A stretch of 64,000 nt of DNA from Chrysogorgia sp. JL179-B06 (Eukaryota > Cnidaria > Anthozoa > Scleralcyonacea > Chrysogorgiidae): NCBI GenBank assembly GCA_035772405.1, contig JAYKKM010000509.1, positions 153,501 through 217,500 of the forward strand, read 5' to 3'. Under the pieces are notes generated by a model, which saw nothing but the letters and a program-made list of their open reading frames with translations, had not been told where the DNA came from and did no database searches. Shown in pieces: positions 47,620 to 59,094 of the stretch. Each line of letters begins with the position of its first letter. Position 1 is the first letter of the stretch. Made by a program: the position numbers and the translations under genes.

Positions 47620-50600
47620 ACTATTACTATTACTACGACTATTACTACATTACTACAACTACTACAACAACAACTACTACAACAACTACTACAACAACTA
47701 CAACTACAACAACTACAACTACAACTACAACTACAACAACTACAACAACTACAACTACACAACAACAACTACAACAACAACTACTACAACAACAACTACT
47801 ACAACAACAACTACAACAACTACAACAACTACTACAACAACAACTACTACAACAACTAATACAACTACTACAACTACTACAACAACTACTACAACAACTA
47901 CAACAGCAACTACAACAACTACAACAACAACTACTACAACAACTACAACTACAACTACACAACAACTACAACAACAACTACTACAACAATAACTACTACT
48001 ACAACAACTACTACAACAACTACTACAACAACTACTACAACAACAACTACTACAACAACTACAACTACAACTTACAACAACTACTACAACTACAACAACT
48101 ACTACAACTACAACTACAACAAACAACTACAAACAACAACTACTACTACTACTACAACTACAACAACAACTACAACAACTACTACAACAACTACAACAAC
48201 AACTACTACAACTACTACTACAACTACAACTACAACTACAACCAACTACAACAACTACTACTACAACTACACAACTACTACAACAACAACAACTACTACA
48301 ACAACAACAACAAACTACTACAACTACAACTACAACTACTACAACAACTACAACTACTACTTCTACTACAACTACAACAACTACTACAACAACTACAACA
48401 ACTACTACTACAACACAACAACAACAACTACTACAACTACAACTACTACAACTACAATTACTACAACTACTACAACAACAACAACAACTACAACTACACA
48501 ACTACTACAACTACAACTACTAACAACAACTACTACAACAACTACCAACTACTACAACAACTACAAACAACAACTACTACAACTACAACTACAAACTACA
48601 ACTACTACAACTACAACTACTACAACTACTACAACAAACTACTACAACAACAACAACTACTACAACTACAACAACTACAACAACTACTACAACTACAACT
48701 ACTACAACTACAACTATCTACAACTACTACAACTACTACAACAACACTACAACTACTACAACTACATCTATCCAACTACTACAACTACTACAACTACTAC
48801 AACTACTACAACAACTACAACACTACTACAACAACTACTATCTACTACAACAACATCAACAATTACAACTACCAACTACTACTACAACAACAACAACAAC
48901 TACTACAACAACAACAACTACTACAACAACTACTACAACTACTACAACTACTACAACTACAACTACTACAACTACTACACTACTACAACTACAACTACTA
49001 CAACTACTACAACTACTACAACTACTACTACTACAACTACTACAACTACTACAACTACTACAACTACTACAACTACTACAACTACAACTACTACTACTAC
49101 AACTACTACAACTACTCAACTACTACAACTACAACTACTACTACAACAACAACAACAACTACTACAACAACAACAACTACTACAAACTACAACTACTTCA
49201 ACTACTACAACTACTACAACTACTACAACTACTACAACTACTACAACTACTACAACTACTACAACTACTACAACAACTACAACAACAACTACTACAACAA
49301 CAACAACAACAACTACTACAACAACAACAACTACTACAACTACAACTACTACAACTACTACAAACTACTACAACTACACAACTACTACTACTACAACAAC
49401 AAAACAACAACTACTACAACATACAACAACTACTACAACAACAACAACTACTACAACTACAACTACTACAACTACTACAACAACTACAACAACTACTACA
49501 ACAACTACAACTACTACAACTACAACAACTACAACTACTACAACTACTACAACTACTACAACAACAACAACAACAACTACTAGAACAACAACAACTACTA
49601 CAACAACAACAACTACTACAACTACTACAACTACTACAACTACTACAATACTACAACTACAACTACTACTACAACAACAACAACAACTACTACAACAACA
49701 ACAACTACTACAACAACAACAACTACTACAACTACAACTACTACAACTACTACAACTACTACAACTACTACAACTACTACAACTACAACAACTACTACAA
49801 CTACTACAACTACAACTACTACAACAACAACAACAACAACTACAACAACTACTACAACAACAACAACTACTACAACTACAACTACAACTACTACAACTAC
49901 TACAACTACTACAACTACTACAACTACAACTACTACTACAACAACAACAACAACTACTACAACAACAACAACTACTACTACAACATCAACAACTACTACA
50001 ACTACTACAACTACAACTACTACAACTACTACAACTACTACGACTACTACAACTACTACAACTACTACAACAACAACAACAACTACTACAACTACAACAA
50101 CTACTACAAACAACAACAACTACTACAACTACTACAACTACTACAACTACACAACTACTACTACAACAACAACAACAACTACTACAACACCAACAACTAC
50201 TACAACAACAACAACTACTACAACTACTACAACTACTACAACTACTACAACTACTACAACTACTACAACTACTAAACTACTACAACTACTACAACTACTA
50301 CAACTACAAACTACTACAACTACAACTACAACTACTACAACTACAACTACAACTACTACAACTACAAATTACTACAACAACTACAATTACTACAACAAAC
50401 TTACAACTACAACAACTACAACTACAACTACTACAACTACAACTACTACAACTACAACTACTACCGCAACTACTAGCGCAACTACTACCACAACTACTAC
50501 TCCTCCTCCTACTACTACTCCTACTACTACTCCTACTACTACTACTATTATTACTACTACTACTACTACTACAACTACTATTACTACTACTACTAGTCTA

Positions 50601-51042
50601 CTACTATTATTACTACTACTAGTCTACTACTAGTCTACTACTACTACTTCTACTACTATTACTGCTGCTACTGCTGCTACTGCTGCTACTGCTGCTACTG
50701 CTGCTACTGCTGCTGCTGCTGCTACTGCTGCTACTGCTACTATTACTGCTGCTGCTGCTGCTGCTGCTACTGCTACTACTACTACTATTACTACTGCTAC
50801 TGCTGCTACTGCTGCTACTGCTGCTACTACTGCTACTACTGCTACTACTATTACTGCGGCTGCCACTGCCACTGCTACTGCAGCTGCTGCTCCTGCTGCT
50901 TCTTCTGCTGCTGCCGCTGCTGCTGCTGCTGCTACCATCATTACTATTATCATTACTATTATCATTACTATCATCATTACTATCATCATTACTATCATCA
51001 TTACTATTACTAGTATTACTACTTTTATTATTATCCCTTTTT
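47620..51042. repeat. 3.4-kb trinucleotide tract inside the VWA intron, copy 2
   Basis: Same motif order as copy 1: ACAACT/ACAACA arrays (47620-50480), ACTACT (50490-50650), CTGCTA (50655-50930), ATCATTACT (50935-51010). The ACA/ACT part is richer in ACAACAACA runs than copy 1. Long overlapping open frames are artefacts. Confidence 0.97.
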
Positions 51043-51061
51043 TGGCATGTTTATATTGAAG

Positions 51062-51347
51062 ATCTTCGGTTAAGAAAGGAGATAGGGCAAATGTTCCAGA
51101 CGTGGTGGTCCTCATCTCAGATGGTGAATCTCAGGATCACATAACTACGAAATTACAAGCGGATTATCTGAAAGCTAAAGGAATTGCCGTTATTACGATT
51201 TGCTGTAGGCAAAGGTTTGGGAAACAAACAATTGATAAAGCAACTTGGAGAAATCGCCAGTGATAAATCGTATATCTATCAAGTGCCATTTGATGCACTG
51301 AAAAACCATTGAGGGTAAACTTGCAAAAGAAGTGTGCGAAATCATAG
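51062..51347 (+). CDS. Right gene, VWA C-terminal exon, copy 2 (frameshifted)
   Basis: Counterpart of 39783-40064. Extra bases occur at CTTCGGTTAAG (near 51070) and GATTTGCTG (near 51200), plus the five-A run before CCATTGAGGG shared with copy 1. The distal end TTGCAAAAGAAGTGTGCGAA is in good order here (LAKEVCEII), unlike copy 1. Encodes the VVVLISDGES half of the VWA fold. Confidence 0.8.
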
Positions 51348-51418
51348 GTACGCCATATGATTTTCTCTCATTATATTCAATTGCTATAGGAATTCCAATT
51401 GCTGTTTCTAACAAAATC

Positions 51419-52114
51419 TAGCCTGAGAGGAAAACAGCCATGTCTTCACGCTCCCTCCACCCGCGGAAGAGACGTCTGAGCAACGAGCTAAGAAAGTCCA
51501 TACTGATGACGTTGCAACTAAACCGAGATCCGGTAACGCTAACTGGTTACCTTAAAAATTATACGGATTAATTAAATCACAGTTTGACCCAAGATCAACT
51601 CCAACACCATTCCTGTCAAAGCTAAAGTTTAGTTTTTGCTATCAAAGAAAGACGGATAGTTATTCTTCCAAAAGCGAGTTCGAGTTGCGATAAACTGCAT
51701 CATTTCCCTATCGAAATCGAACCATTTCGCCTGACATCGAGCGCCACTTCCTGTCGAGACTTCAAACTGTCGTTAACGCAACTTTCAAATTTCACTCAAC
51801 GGTGAAGGCTCCGCTCGAAACGTCAGTATCTCGTTCCTAATATCTCGGTAGTTCACCTGCTACTTAAAAACATGTGTCGATATTGTACTTACCCAACATC
51901 GTGACGATACTGGATAACAGCTCCCATCGCATAGGTATACATCTGCAGTTTCGTGCCACTAGCGTTTCTGATTACCGCATCGTCGCGCAAAAGTCTGAAA
52001 TTTGAAACAAAGTAACCAATCAGCGCTATACTACCTGGATCTCGCTAGTTGCAACGTCATCAGTATGGAATGTCTTGGCAGCGAGCGTTAAGAGGCGGCT
52101 GTTTTCACAGGCTA
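51419..52114. mobile_element. 0.7-kb TIR element, copy 2
   Basis: Duplicate of 40136-40830 with the same TAGCCTG/CAGGCTA ends. Confidence 0.82.
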
Positions 52115-52527
52115 AGGGGGTGTTAGGGCTGGCCCTAGTAAAAGGATGGATTTCACCTCGCGTTTAAATGGGAATATTCTAGTCCTTCTAGGAGGGCTGA
52201 ATTGTTTCCCGAGTTGACAACATGTATTTTCCCACGTAACCGCTGAATCCATATTCCCGCACAAGTTTTCAATTTTAAAACCTACGTATGAACAAACAAA
52301 ACCTGTGAAATAAAGATTTGTCTAAACATATACGGGCGAAGACCAACTTTGTCGCGTGTACGGAGCTTTTGACTTGCCAGCCCTCCTACCAAGAGGGCTA
52401 GCCCTCCTCCAAGTTAAAAATCTGAAAACCTATAGAAACTAAAGAATATACTTCGTAAGAATGTACTAAATAGATATGACCAACAGTGGCAACCAAACCT
52501 CTTGATTCTTACTTTCTCTTACTTCAG

Positions 52528-52642
52528 ATCCTTGTGGTAAAGCACCGTGTCAAAATGGCGGACTGTGTGTGGCCAAAGGATATCTGTATACTTGTAAATG
52601 TCCGGCCGGTTATGAAAGGAATTAACTGCGAAATCAAAATTG
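52528..52642 (+). CDS. Right gene, EGF domain 1, copy 2 (one-base insertion)
   Basis: Matches 41245-41358. An extra A in TATGAAAGGAATT (near 52615) breaks the frame six codons before the donor, and one Gln codon is changed to Leu (GGACTG). Cys pattern otherwise retained. 115 nt instead of 114. Confidence 0.82.
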
Positions 52643-53335
52643 GTAGGTTTGCGAATTTGTATTGAGTGTTACAATTACAATTATACAATTGATAGTGCAC
52701 CGACTTGTAACATTTGGGTTTAAGAAGGTTCCTACGTTTTGAAAATAGCCCGTTGGTGTATGCAATTGATAAATATAATAGCAGTTTTTTAATGTTTGTA
52801 GTCGTTTTAATATAGATGTTAGATCTATGCAGCTTATTAACAGGGATGGATTTACTGGGGGGTGCGGGGTGCTATTTTTCATGATAAAGCAAAAAAATAT
52901 TAGAAACAAAATGAGATACAGTAATTTAAGGTTAGATACTTAGATATTCATGTGATTGTGAGCATGACTAGACTATCTGTTGACTGTTCGCATCACTTGC
53001 ATGTATCATGTTTGATAATGTTTTGCTAGCTTTGGCCCTTTGGATGCATCATGCATGCCTGATGCGTCTCTGACTCTGGAGTCTGGAACCCATCTAACGC
53101 TGATCTAAGCAATATTTATATTTTTAAATTTTAATTCTCTTCTGCTTTTCAAAAGCATAATATCAATGTTAAGAGAATAGAATCTACTGTAACACATTAT
53201 TAACTAATAACTATTATATTTATAAACTTCTCCCTGTCCCTCAGTCCCTAAAAGGCTATACAACTAGCTTCTCGGTAACTAAGTTGTACACTTGTACTGT
53301 AGTACTGCAGACTGCATGGAGGCTGTTTTGCCAAA

Positions 53336-53493
53336 TTGCCAGAATACTGATGCAGTGATGGGCGGGCGGCGTGCAAGACCACCAGAATACTGATGTTCGC
53401 GTGGTGCGCATGACCGCCAGAATACTGATGGGCGCGCGGGCGGCGCATGACCGACACAACTCGGACACCAGAGCACCCCCCCCCCCCCCCCCC
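53336..53493. repeat. CCAGAATACTGATG short tandem plus 18-C run, copy 2
   Basis: Counterpart of 42055-42201; the C run is 18 here against 12 in copy 1. Confidence 0.85.
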
Positions 53494-53862
53494 TACCAGA
53501 TCATGCTGGATCCATCCTGCTTATTAATCAATTAGAGTTTACGGTATAAGGGTTACCCGGAGCAGAGTCTCTGCAGATGATCCCACCCGCACCGGTCCAC
53601 CCGCACGGGAGCTCATATACTATTAAACATATTACGCAAGCTATTTCTACAACCACAAAACACAATACTTTCTATGCATGTGGTCATGATTTGTGGCAGC
53701 CAGTGAACAAAAATCACCGTGTTTAGAAAATGTAGGAAATAGTTCACCAAATTGGTCTTTAAGTTTTTATATGTGTGTTCTTTAGCCGACTTAGAACGAT
53801 GATGAAAAAATCAGGCGAAAATATAAAAATTGATCGATGCGAAAAATATCGGCCATTGTATA

Positions 53863-54328
53863 TTAACTCTTTCCTGTCCGGCCCAATCAAAATGGGCCAT
53901 AGAAGACCCATGAAGTCGTCATTCGAAAAACACCGCGCACGGTAAATCGCAAGATTAAAAATTGAAATTCGACAAAGGCCAGGCACATGAGATCCACTCA
54001 CACGCCAAGTTTGATTTGATTTTCATAAAACAACTCTGCGATTGGTGGCATTTTGAATTTTCAAGATGCTACGCGGGCGTGGCAAGATGGCCTTTTCCAG
54101 AAAAAATGAACGTTTTTTCAACCACATTTATGATAATTAATACTAATTTATATTAACATAATGTGTCTTGTTCGGGAAATTTAAAAGCACAAGTAAAAGC
54201 CGGTTTATTGGGCTTTCAGAAAATGTATAGCTTTCGCGACAGTTTATGGTTATTTCAAGAGATATCAATAGAACAAAGAGGTTGGTTCAATTTTGGATGT
54301 TTTTTCAGCCGGACAGGAAAGAGTTTAA
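53863..54328. mobile_element. TTAA-flanked MITE, copy 2
   Basis: Duplicate of 42559-43014, with TTAA at both ends. Confidence 0.82.
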
Positions 54329-54329
54329 A

Positions 54330-54681
54330 CCATTTACAACTTTTTTCATATCTCACTTCTCTTAAGATATTAAGATTTGTTTAATATGTAAATGATCATA
54401 CTTATGACATCAAAATGCATGATGACTTATTGAAAAATTCTGCATATCTTTACCATTATCTCAAGGAATCGTTTGATGATTTGCGTATTTGATGTCATTG
54501 GACACATCCACGCACAAGCATGCACCTGCATTTCAAGTGATTTCATTACATAATCTCAAGGATATATAAGCGTTTTCAATAAGTTATTATGCAGTGTGAT
54601 GTCATAAGTATGATCATTTACATATTAAACAAATCTTAATATCTCATGAGTGAAGTGAGATATGAAAAAAGTTGTAAATGG
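54330..54681. mobile_element. 350-bp fold-back MITE, copy 2
   Basis: Duplicate of 43016-43365. Confidence 0.88.
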
Positions 54682-54924
54682 TTAGTCTTTATAGTTTCAA
54701 GAATTCTACTGAATTTTTCATTGCATATAGACACTTTAAATTGTATGCATGTAAATACATGATAATTAAGTTTATCTTCTTCATGTATATTCTTATTGAA
54801 TAAAACCCATGAGTACTATAAGTCCCGCCCCATGCCTTTCAATCCCTGTGTAACGCGCAAGTCAGAATGGAACTCTGCGATATACGGCAAAGTTCGTGTA
54901 GAATGGCTTTTCCGTTTACTCATG

Positions 54925-55292
54925 TCTGCTTCGGTGGTCTAGTGGTCAGTGCCACTGCCTCCCACCTCTGAGGTCAAGAGTTTGAATCCTGTGTTCGGAC
55001 ATTTGATCGCATTGAAAGAGTTGGTCAACACTCTGCCAAAAGTCGTGGGTTTTCTCCGGGTTCTCCGGTTTCCTCCCACAGCGAAAGTTGACAGGGCGGG
55101 TTAGGATAAATAGTTATAGGAAGACTAATGATGATAAAAATTGTAAAAATAAATAGCTAAGGTTAATTGATTGGGGTACTGGGTACTGAATGTAATAGAA
55201 TAAATTGTCGATGTTGTAAAGCGCATTTGATCATATACACATGCTAATTTGCGCTATATAAATAGTAAACATTATTATTAACATTATTATTA
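54925..55292 (+). mobile_element. tRNA-derived SINE, copy 2
   Basis: Duplicate of 43610-43983, with the same ACTCATG flanks (54918-54924 and 55293-55299). A short GGTACTAG stretch of copy 1 is missing here. Confidence 0.87.
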
Positions 55293-55573
55293 ACTCATGC
55301 TCCTGGTATTTATCTTCAACCTATTTGCAAGATCCGGATGTCTGGTAGTTGGGTGAAAATACGATGTGCATGACTTGTACCATCTAGAAATCTTTAGTAT
55401 ATGATGGGGAACTTTATTTCTGCTAACAACTTTGCGTTTTTTCAACATCTAAAATCGATTTCGATGGAATTAATACTTGATCCCGAAGAATTAATGAAAA
55501 GTAGCGCTTATGTGTTTAGAGTGAATATCAATGGCAAGATTTCGTTGCATAGGCACTTTAAATTCTATTTTAG

Positions 55574-55914
55574 TTAAAGGGAAACTGTACCCAAAAAACA
55601 AATTACTTTTAAATAAAAGGCCTTTAAGTATAATGTTTTAGAAATGTTAATAGTTTTACGGTATCTGCTCGTTTTCATTCTTGTATTTTATGTTTCTGCA
55701 CGCCGCCATTTTCGAGTTTGCTGGTTTCTTTTGACGTCACCGAGTCTCAATGACGTCAAAATTGAAAGAAAAATCGCCGCTGTACACCAAATTTGAGCCG
55801 TCTAGCAAACTCTAAAATGGCTGCGTCCTGAATGAAAAACGTTTATTTCGCGTTTATACTTAAAGGCCTTTGATTTAAAAGCAATTTTTGTGTTGCCTAC
55901 AGTTCCGCTTTAAA
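55574..55914. mobile_element. MITE with paired CRE sites, copy 2
   Basis: Duplicate of 44263-44600; TGACGTCA at 55732-55739 and 55751-55758. Confidence 0.83.
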
Positions 55915-55995
55915 AACTTATATAAATAGTGTCCCCAATTTTCACCTCATGTTGTGTACTTGTTCTTTGTTCTATGTTCCTCATATACATTAAAG

Positions 55996-56109
55996 ATCCT
56001 TGTGACAGCTCGCCATGTCAAAACGGTGGAACGTGTTCGTCACAAGGAGACTCGTACATATGTATCTGTCTTAGTAATTATGAAGGAAACAACTGCGAAG
56101 TCACAAAGT
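55996..56109 (+). CDS. Right gene, EGF domain 2, copy 2
   Basis: Same 114-nt exon as 44682-44795 with the same product ([20 protein letters not shown]...) and intact frame. Donor GTAAGT at 56110. Its phase-1 end joins the C-terminal exon at 57087. Confidence 0.92.
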
Positions 56110-56790
56110 GTAAGTCAACTGTTAACACTGTTTCATATATACATGCAGTACTGCTCAAAATTAACCTAACGAAAAAACACGTTCGCCAAATGCGTTAATC
56201 CGCTGCACGTTTGAATATCGTGACCTACTGTAATCGCTCCCCGTTCGGTGATCTTCGTTGTTTTCCGACCCGTTAACGTTAGAAAGTGGTTCCTTTTCAT
56301 TATCCGATTCGTCATGTGAATCAAATCTCTTCGGCCTGTCTCAACACACTGGGATCATCTAAACAAGAGACGAAAATGATTAAACTTGGGAAAAATCACC
56401 CATTCAAAGAAGAACGGCAGATTCAACGTACTTTCTCTTTTATTCTCGTGTAATAACTTCTTATAATTAACCGATGAGCGCGGTCCATTACGGGAAAATA
56501 TCAGACCGAGATCTTGATTAGTACGGGCGAGGTTCGTGTATAAAAGACTGAGGTCTGATATTTTCCCGTAATGACCAAGCGGTCGAGGTTAATAAGAGGT
56601 TTATTATATGGCGCATGGCTTTTTTAAACAACATACTTTACATATGTTTTGAGTGACAGAATCCTCATTTTCATCTTGTTCTTGTTCTTGTTCTTCTATT
56701 GCTTTCATGCAAGAAAGACTCTGTTTTAGATTATTCATCGTCCGACTCGTACATGACTTAGTGTTTAATTTATTAAATTCGTACCAGTTA

Positions 56791-57016
56791 GACTAGACTA
56801 GACTAGACTAGACTAGACGAGACGAGACAAGACGAGATTAGTCTAGACGAGATTAGTCTAGACTAGACTAGACTAGACTAGACTAGACTAGACTAGACTA
56901 GACTAGACTAGACTAGACTAGACTAGACTAGACTAGACTAGACTAGACTAGACTAGACTAGACTAGACTAGACTAGACTATAGACTAGAATAGAGTGGAG
57001 TGGAGTAGAATAGAAT
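56791..57016. repeat. GACTA array, copy 2, with GGAGTAGAATA tail
   Basis: About 200 bp of GACTA units then TAGAATAGAGTGGAGTGG. Longer and purer than the copy-1 array. Confidence 0.95.
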
Positions 57017-57086
57017 CCTTCGGGGGAATAAGAAACACAGTTGTTTGTTGAACCAATCTGCATGGATATCTTTCACTTTATTTCAG

Positions 57087-57226
57087 GGTGCGCAATTAAT
57101 CTAAAGAAAAGAGGATGCTTCGAAACCCCTCCGGTTGCCCAACGTGAGAGGTTGCTATTTAATGAGCGAGACAACATTGGACTGGGGCAATGGCTGGGAC
57201 AATTTTATCGAAAACGTTAACTGCGA
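57087..57226 (+). CDS. Right gene, C-terminal domain exon a (one extra base)
   Basis: After TTTCAG, before GTAAGT. Phase-1 start gives WCAINLKKRGCFETPPV, then RERLLFNERDNI; one extra G near 57180 shifts the frame, and the expected continuation DWGNGWDNFIENVNC lies in the next frame up to the donor, ending in phase 2. With the shift the phases on both sides fit. The product starts a Cys-rich domain of about 115 residues that is completed at 58290. Domain family not named; similar modules occur, from memory, at the ends of anthozoan secreted proteins. Confidence 0.72.
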
Positions 57227-57539
57227 GTAAGTAAAACACTTTTTGCTGCCGCCGGCAAGCACACTAATCTTAACACGATCGTGCCCACATCTCTTTGCGG
57301 ATCTATGTGTCAACAAAATCTCGATTTATGATGTTTTGTGACGTAGAAGTTTTATCACGTGTATTAAATCAAGACATACACATAGTTGGCAACACTGCTC
57401 ACATATGGCTGTTTTAACCGCGCGCCTATTGTTGACATTAACTTTGAGTTCAAAAAATGAAACGGTCTCCGAGCACAAATTCTGAAAATTTCATTTTATA
57501 ATTGGTAACAAAGTAAATGGTTTGAACCTAGGAGTATCA

Positions 57540-58079
57540 TTAGATGTGTGAAGTTGATTGTCCAGGTTGTTGTAGTCTTGTTGGTGACTGACGTTTCGAC
57601 GGCCTCAGCAGCGGTCATCTTCAGAGTCAAGTAAAGTGTGTTTGTCAGGTTTGCGTATATATACGTCTGGTACATTACGTCATAGTTTGTTTGTGTCATA
57701 ATTAGTGTGAGTGGGTGTTTGCGTCATGCGTTAAGCGTGGGTTAATCTTTATTCTGTGGCGTGGGCCAATATATTGTTCCTTGGTAAACCAACTTGGAAC
57801 ACAAACCACTTAACAGATCACAACAATTATACCAACACCATACAAAAGACTTAAAAAATACTACCGACAAACAATACACCCACGCTTAAACGCAACACCT
57901 GCACTCACACTAATTATGACACAAACAAACAACCAGACGTATATATAGGCAAACTTGACAAACGCGCTTTACTTGACTCTGAAGATGACCGCCGCTGAGG
58001 CCGTCGAAACGTCAGACAACAACAATATAGTCTTTCTCAAGACTACAACAACCTGGACGATCAACTTCACACATCTAAT
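57540..58079. mobile_element. 540-bp fold-back element with Penelope-type motif in both arms
   Basis: TTAGATGTGTGAAGTTGA at 57540 is mirrored to 58079; the arms (about 200 bp) include CTCTGAAGATGACCGC and GTCGAAACGTCAG. CTGAAGA...GAAA fits the hammerhead-ribozyme core CUGANGA/GAAA with a pairable stem between, and this block is familiar from Penelope-like element ends. Inserted in an intron; TAATTGGTAACA occurs on both flanks (57500 and 58079). Confidence 0.7.
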
Positions 58080-58289
58080 AATTGGTAACATATTGTAAAT
58101 GTTCACGGTTTGGAATTCAATAAAGTAGATAGGGCTATATAACAATATATATTGTGCTTGTGTTTCGATATCTCAGTCGTTTGAGAGCATGACTTGTAGT
58201 ACATCCTTTCAAATATGTTTACGAAGACTCAACTCCCTTAGACTCTACTTCTTAAGTAAAATTGTAAAACTTATTTTTTCTTTTGGCAG

Positions 58290-58506
58290 TTGTGCTGAAG
58301 CAGCTAAAGCCGCCGGTTTTAAATACTTCTGCATCGAGTTTTATGGTGAATGTTGGGGATACAACAATATTAATCTTGCCAGCCAGAGCAAAGCGCCAAC
58401 ACAGTGTTGGAGTAAAAAACCTGATTACACACACTGCAAAGACGAGGACCCTGACAAAACACCTGTTTGTGTGGGAATTAATTGGCATGGGTATGTCTAC
58501 GAATTG
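58290..58506 (+). CDS. Right gene, C-terminal domain exon b
   Basis: After TTGGCAG, before GTGAGT at 58507. Encodes CAEAAKAAGFKYFCIEFYGE, CWGYNNINLASQSKAPTQCW, a Cys-rich middle (HCKDEDPDKTPVCVG) and INWHGYVYEL. Intact 217-nt frame, entered in phase 2 and left in phase 0. The FYGECW motif with spaced cysteines suggests a disulphide-bonded extracellular domain. Function unknown. Confidence 0.85.
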
Positions 58507-58972
58507 GTGAGTTAACACATGGTATACATGCATGTTTTTAGAGCTAACTTAATATTTATATAATAAAATAGAAAACCCTTAAAAATATTATGAAGTACTG
58601 CTTAATAAACGAGCAGCAGTGCGTATAGTCTGACTTATGTAGATCTGATAAAAAAACGAGCTGCGAGTTTATTAAACGGTTTATTGTTCATTGGCGTAGT
58701 AATTTTGAAAATCAATGTTGTATAAAGCCGAGAAAATCAAAGATAAAGTTTATGTAAATCAGGACGAAATCTTTATCACATATAAAACCTACAACACTAT
58801 ACCTATGAAGGTACAGTATATAGACGAAGTTTCTTAGATGTCTTAACCGATCTTTATATAACACATCAACTAATTGGAATTCAACCAACCAACCAACCAA
58901 CCAACATAAAGTAACTTTATAACATTATAATTAACTTTAGTAACATTAATCTCTTCATGTTTTATCTTTCAG
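58507..58972. other. Last intron of the right gene
   Basis: AT-rich; contains CCAACCAACCAACCAACC (58885-58902). No other feature recognised. Confidence 0.55.
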
Positions 58973-58978
58973 GTGTAA
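58973..58978 (+). CDS. Right gene, last coding exon (one codon plus stop)
   Basis: Acceptor TCTTTCAG (58965-58972) is followed by GTG TAA in phase 0, ending the protein ...YVYELV. Reading through the previous donor would instead give VS then stop, so the spliced end is a choice between two very similar termini. Confidence 0.65.
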   Translation: M

Positions 58979-59094
58979 ACTGAACTTCGCTACGATCAAT
59001 ATGACATCAGGAAACTAGACGACGACTTGATTTAAGCATTTTAGAGTAAGCGATTAGAGTAACATTGTAAAACGTTGACGTGGTTTGGGACTAA

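Larger units (their letters stand above)
45624..56990 (+). repeat. Tandem duplication, copy 2 (VWA-EGF-EGF unit)
   Basis: Near-identical repeat of 33521-45623 ending in a second GACTA array. It carries more frame-breaking indels in its exons than copy 1. Confidence 0.93.

Noticed and set aside
47574..49583. 669-codon open frame of the same kind, and poly-Val / Ser-Cys frames on the minus strand
   Set aside because: Artefact of the second trinucleotide tract.
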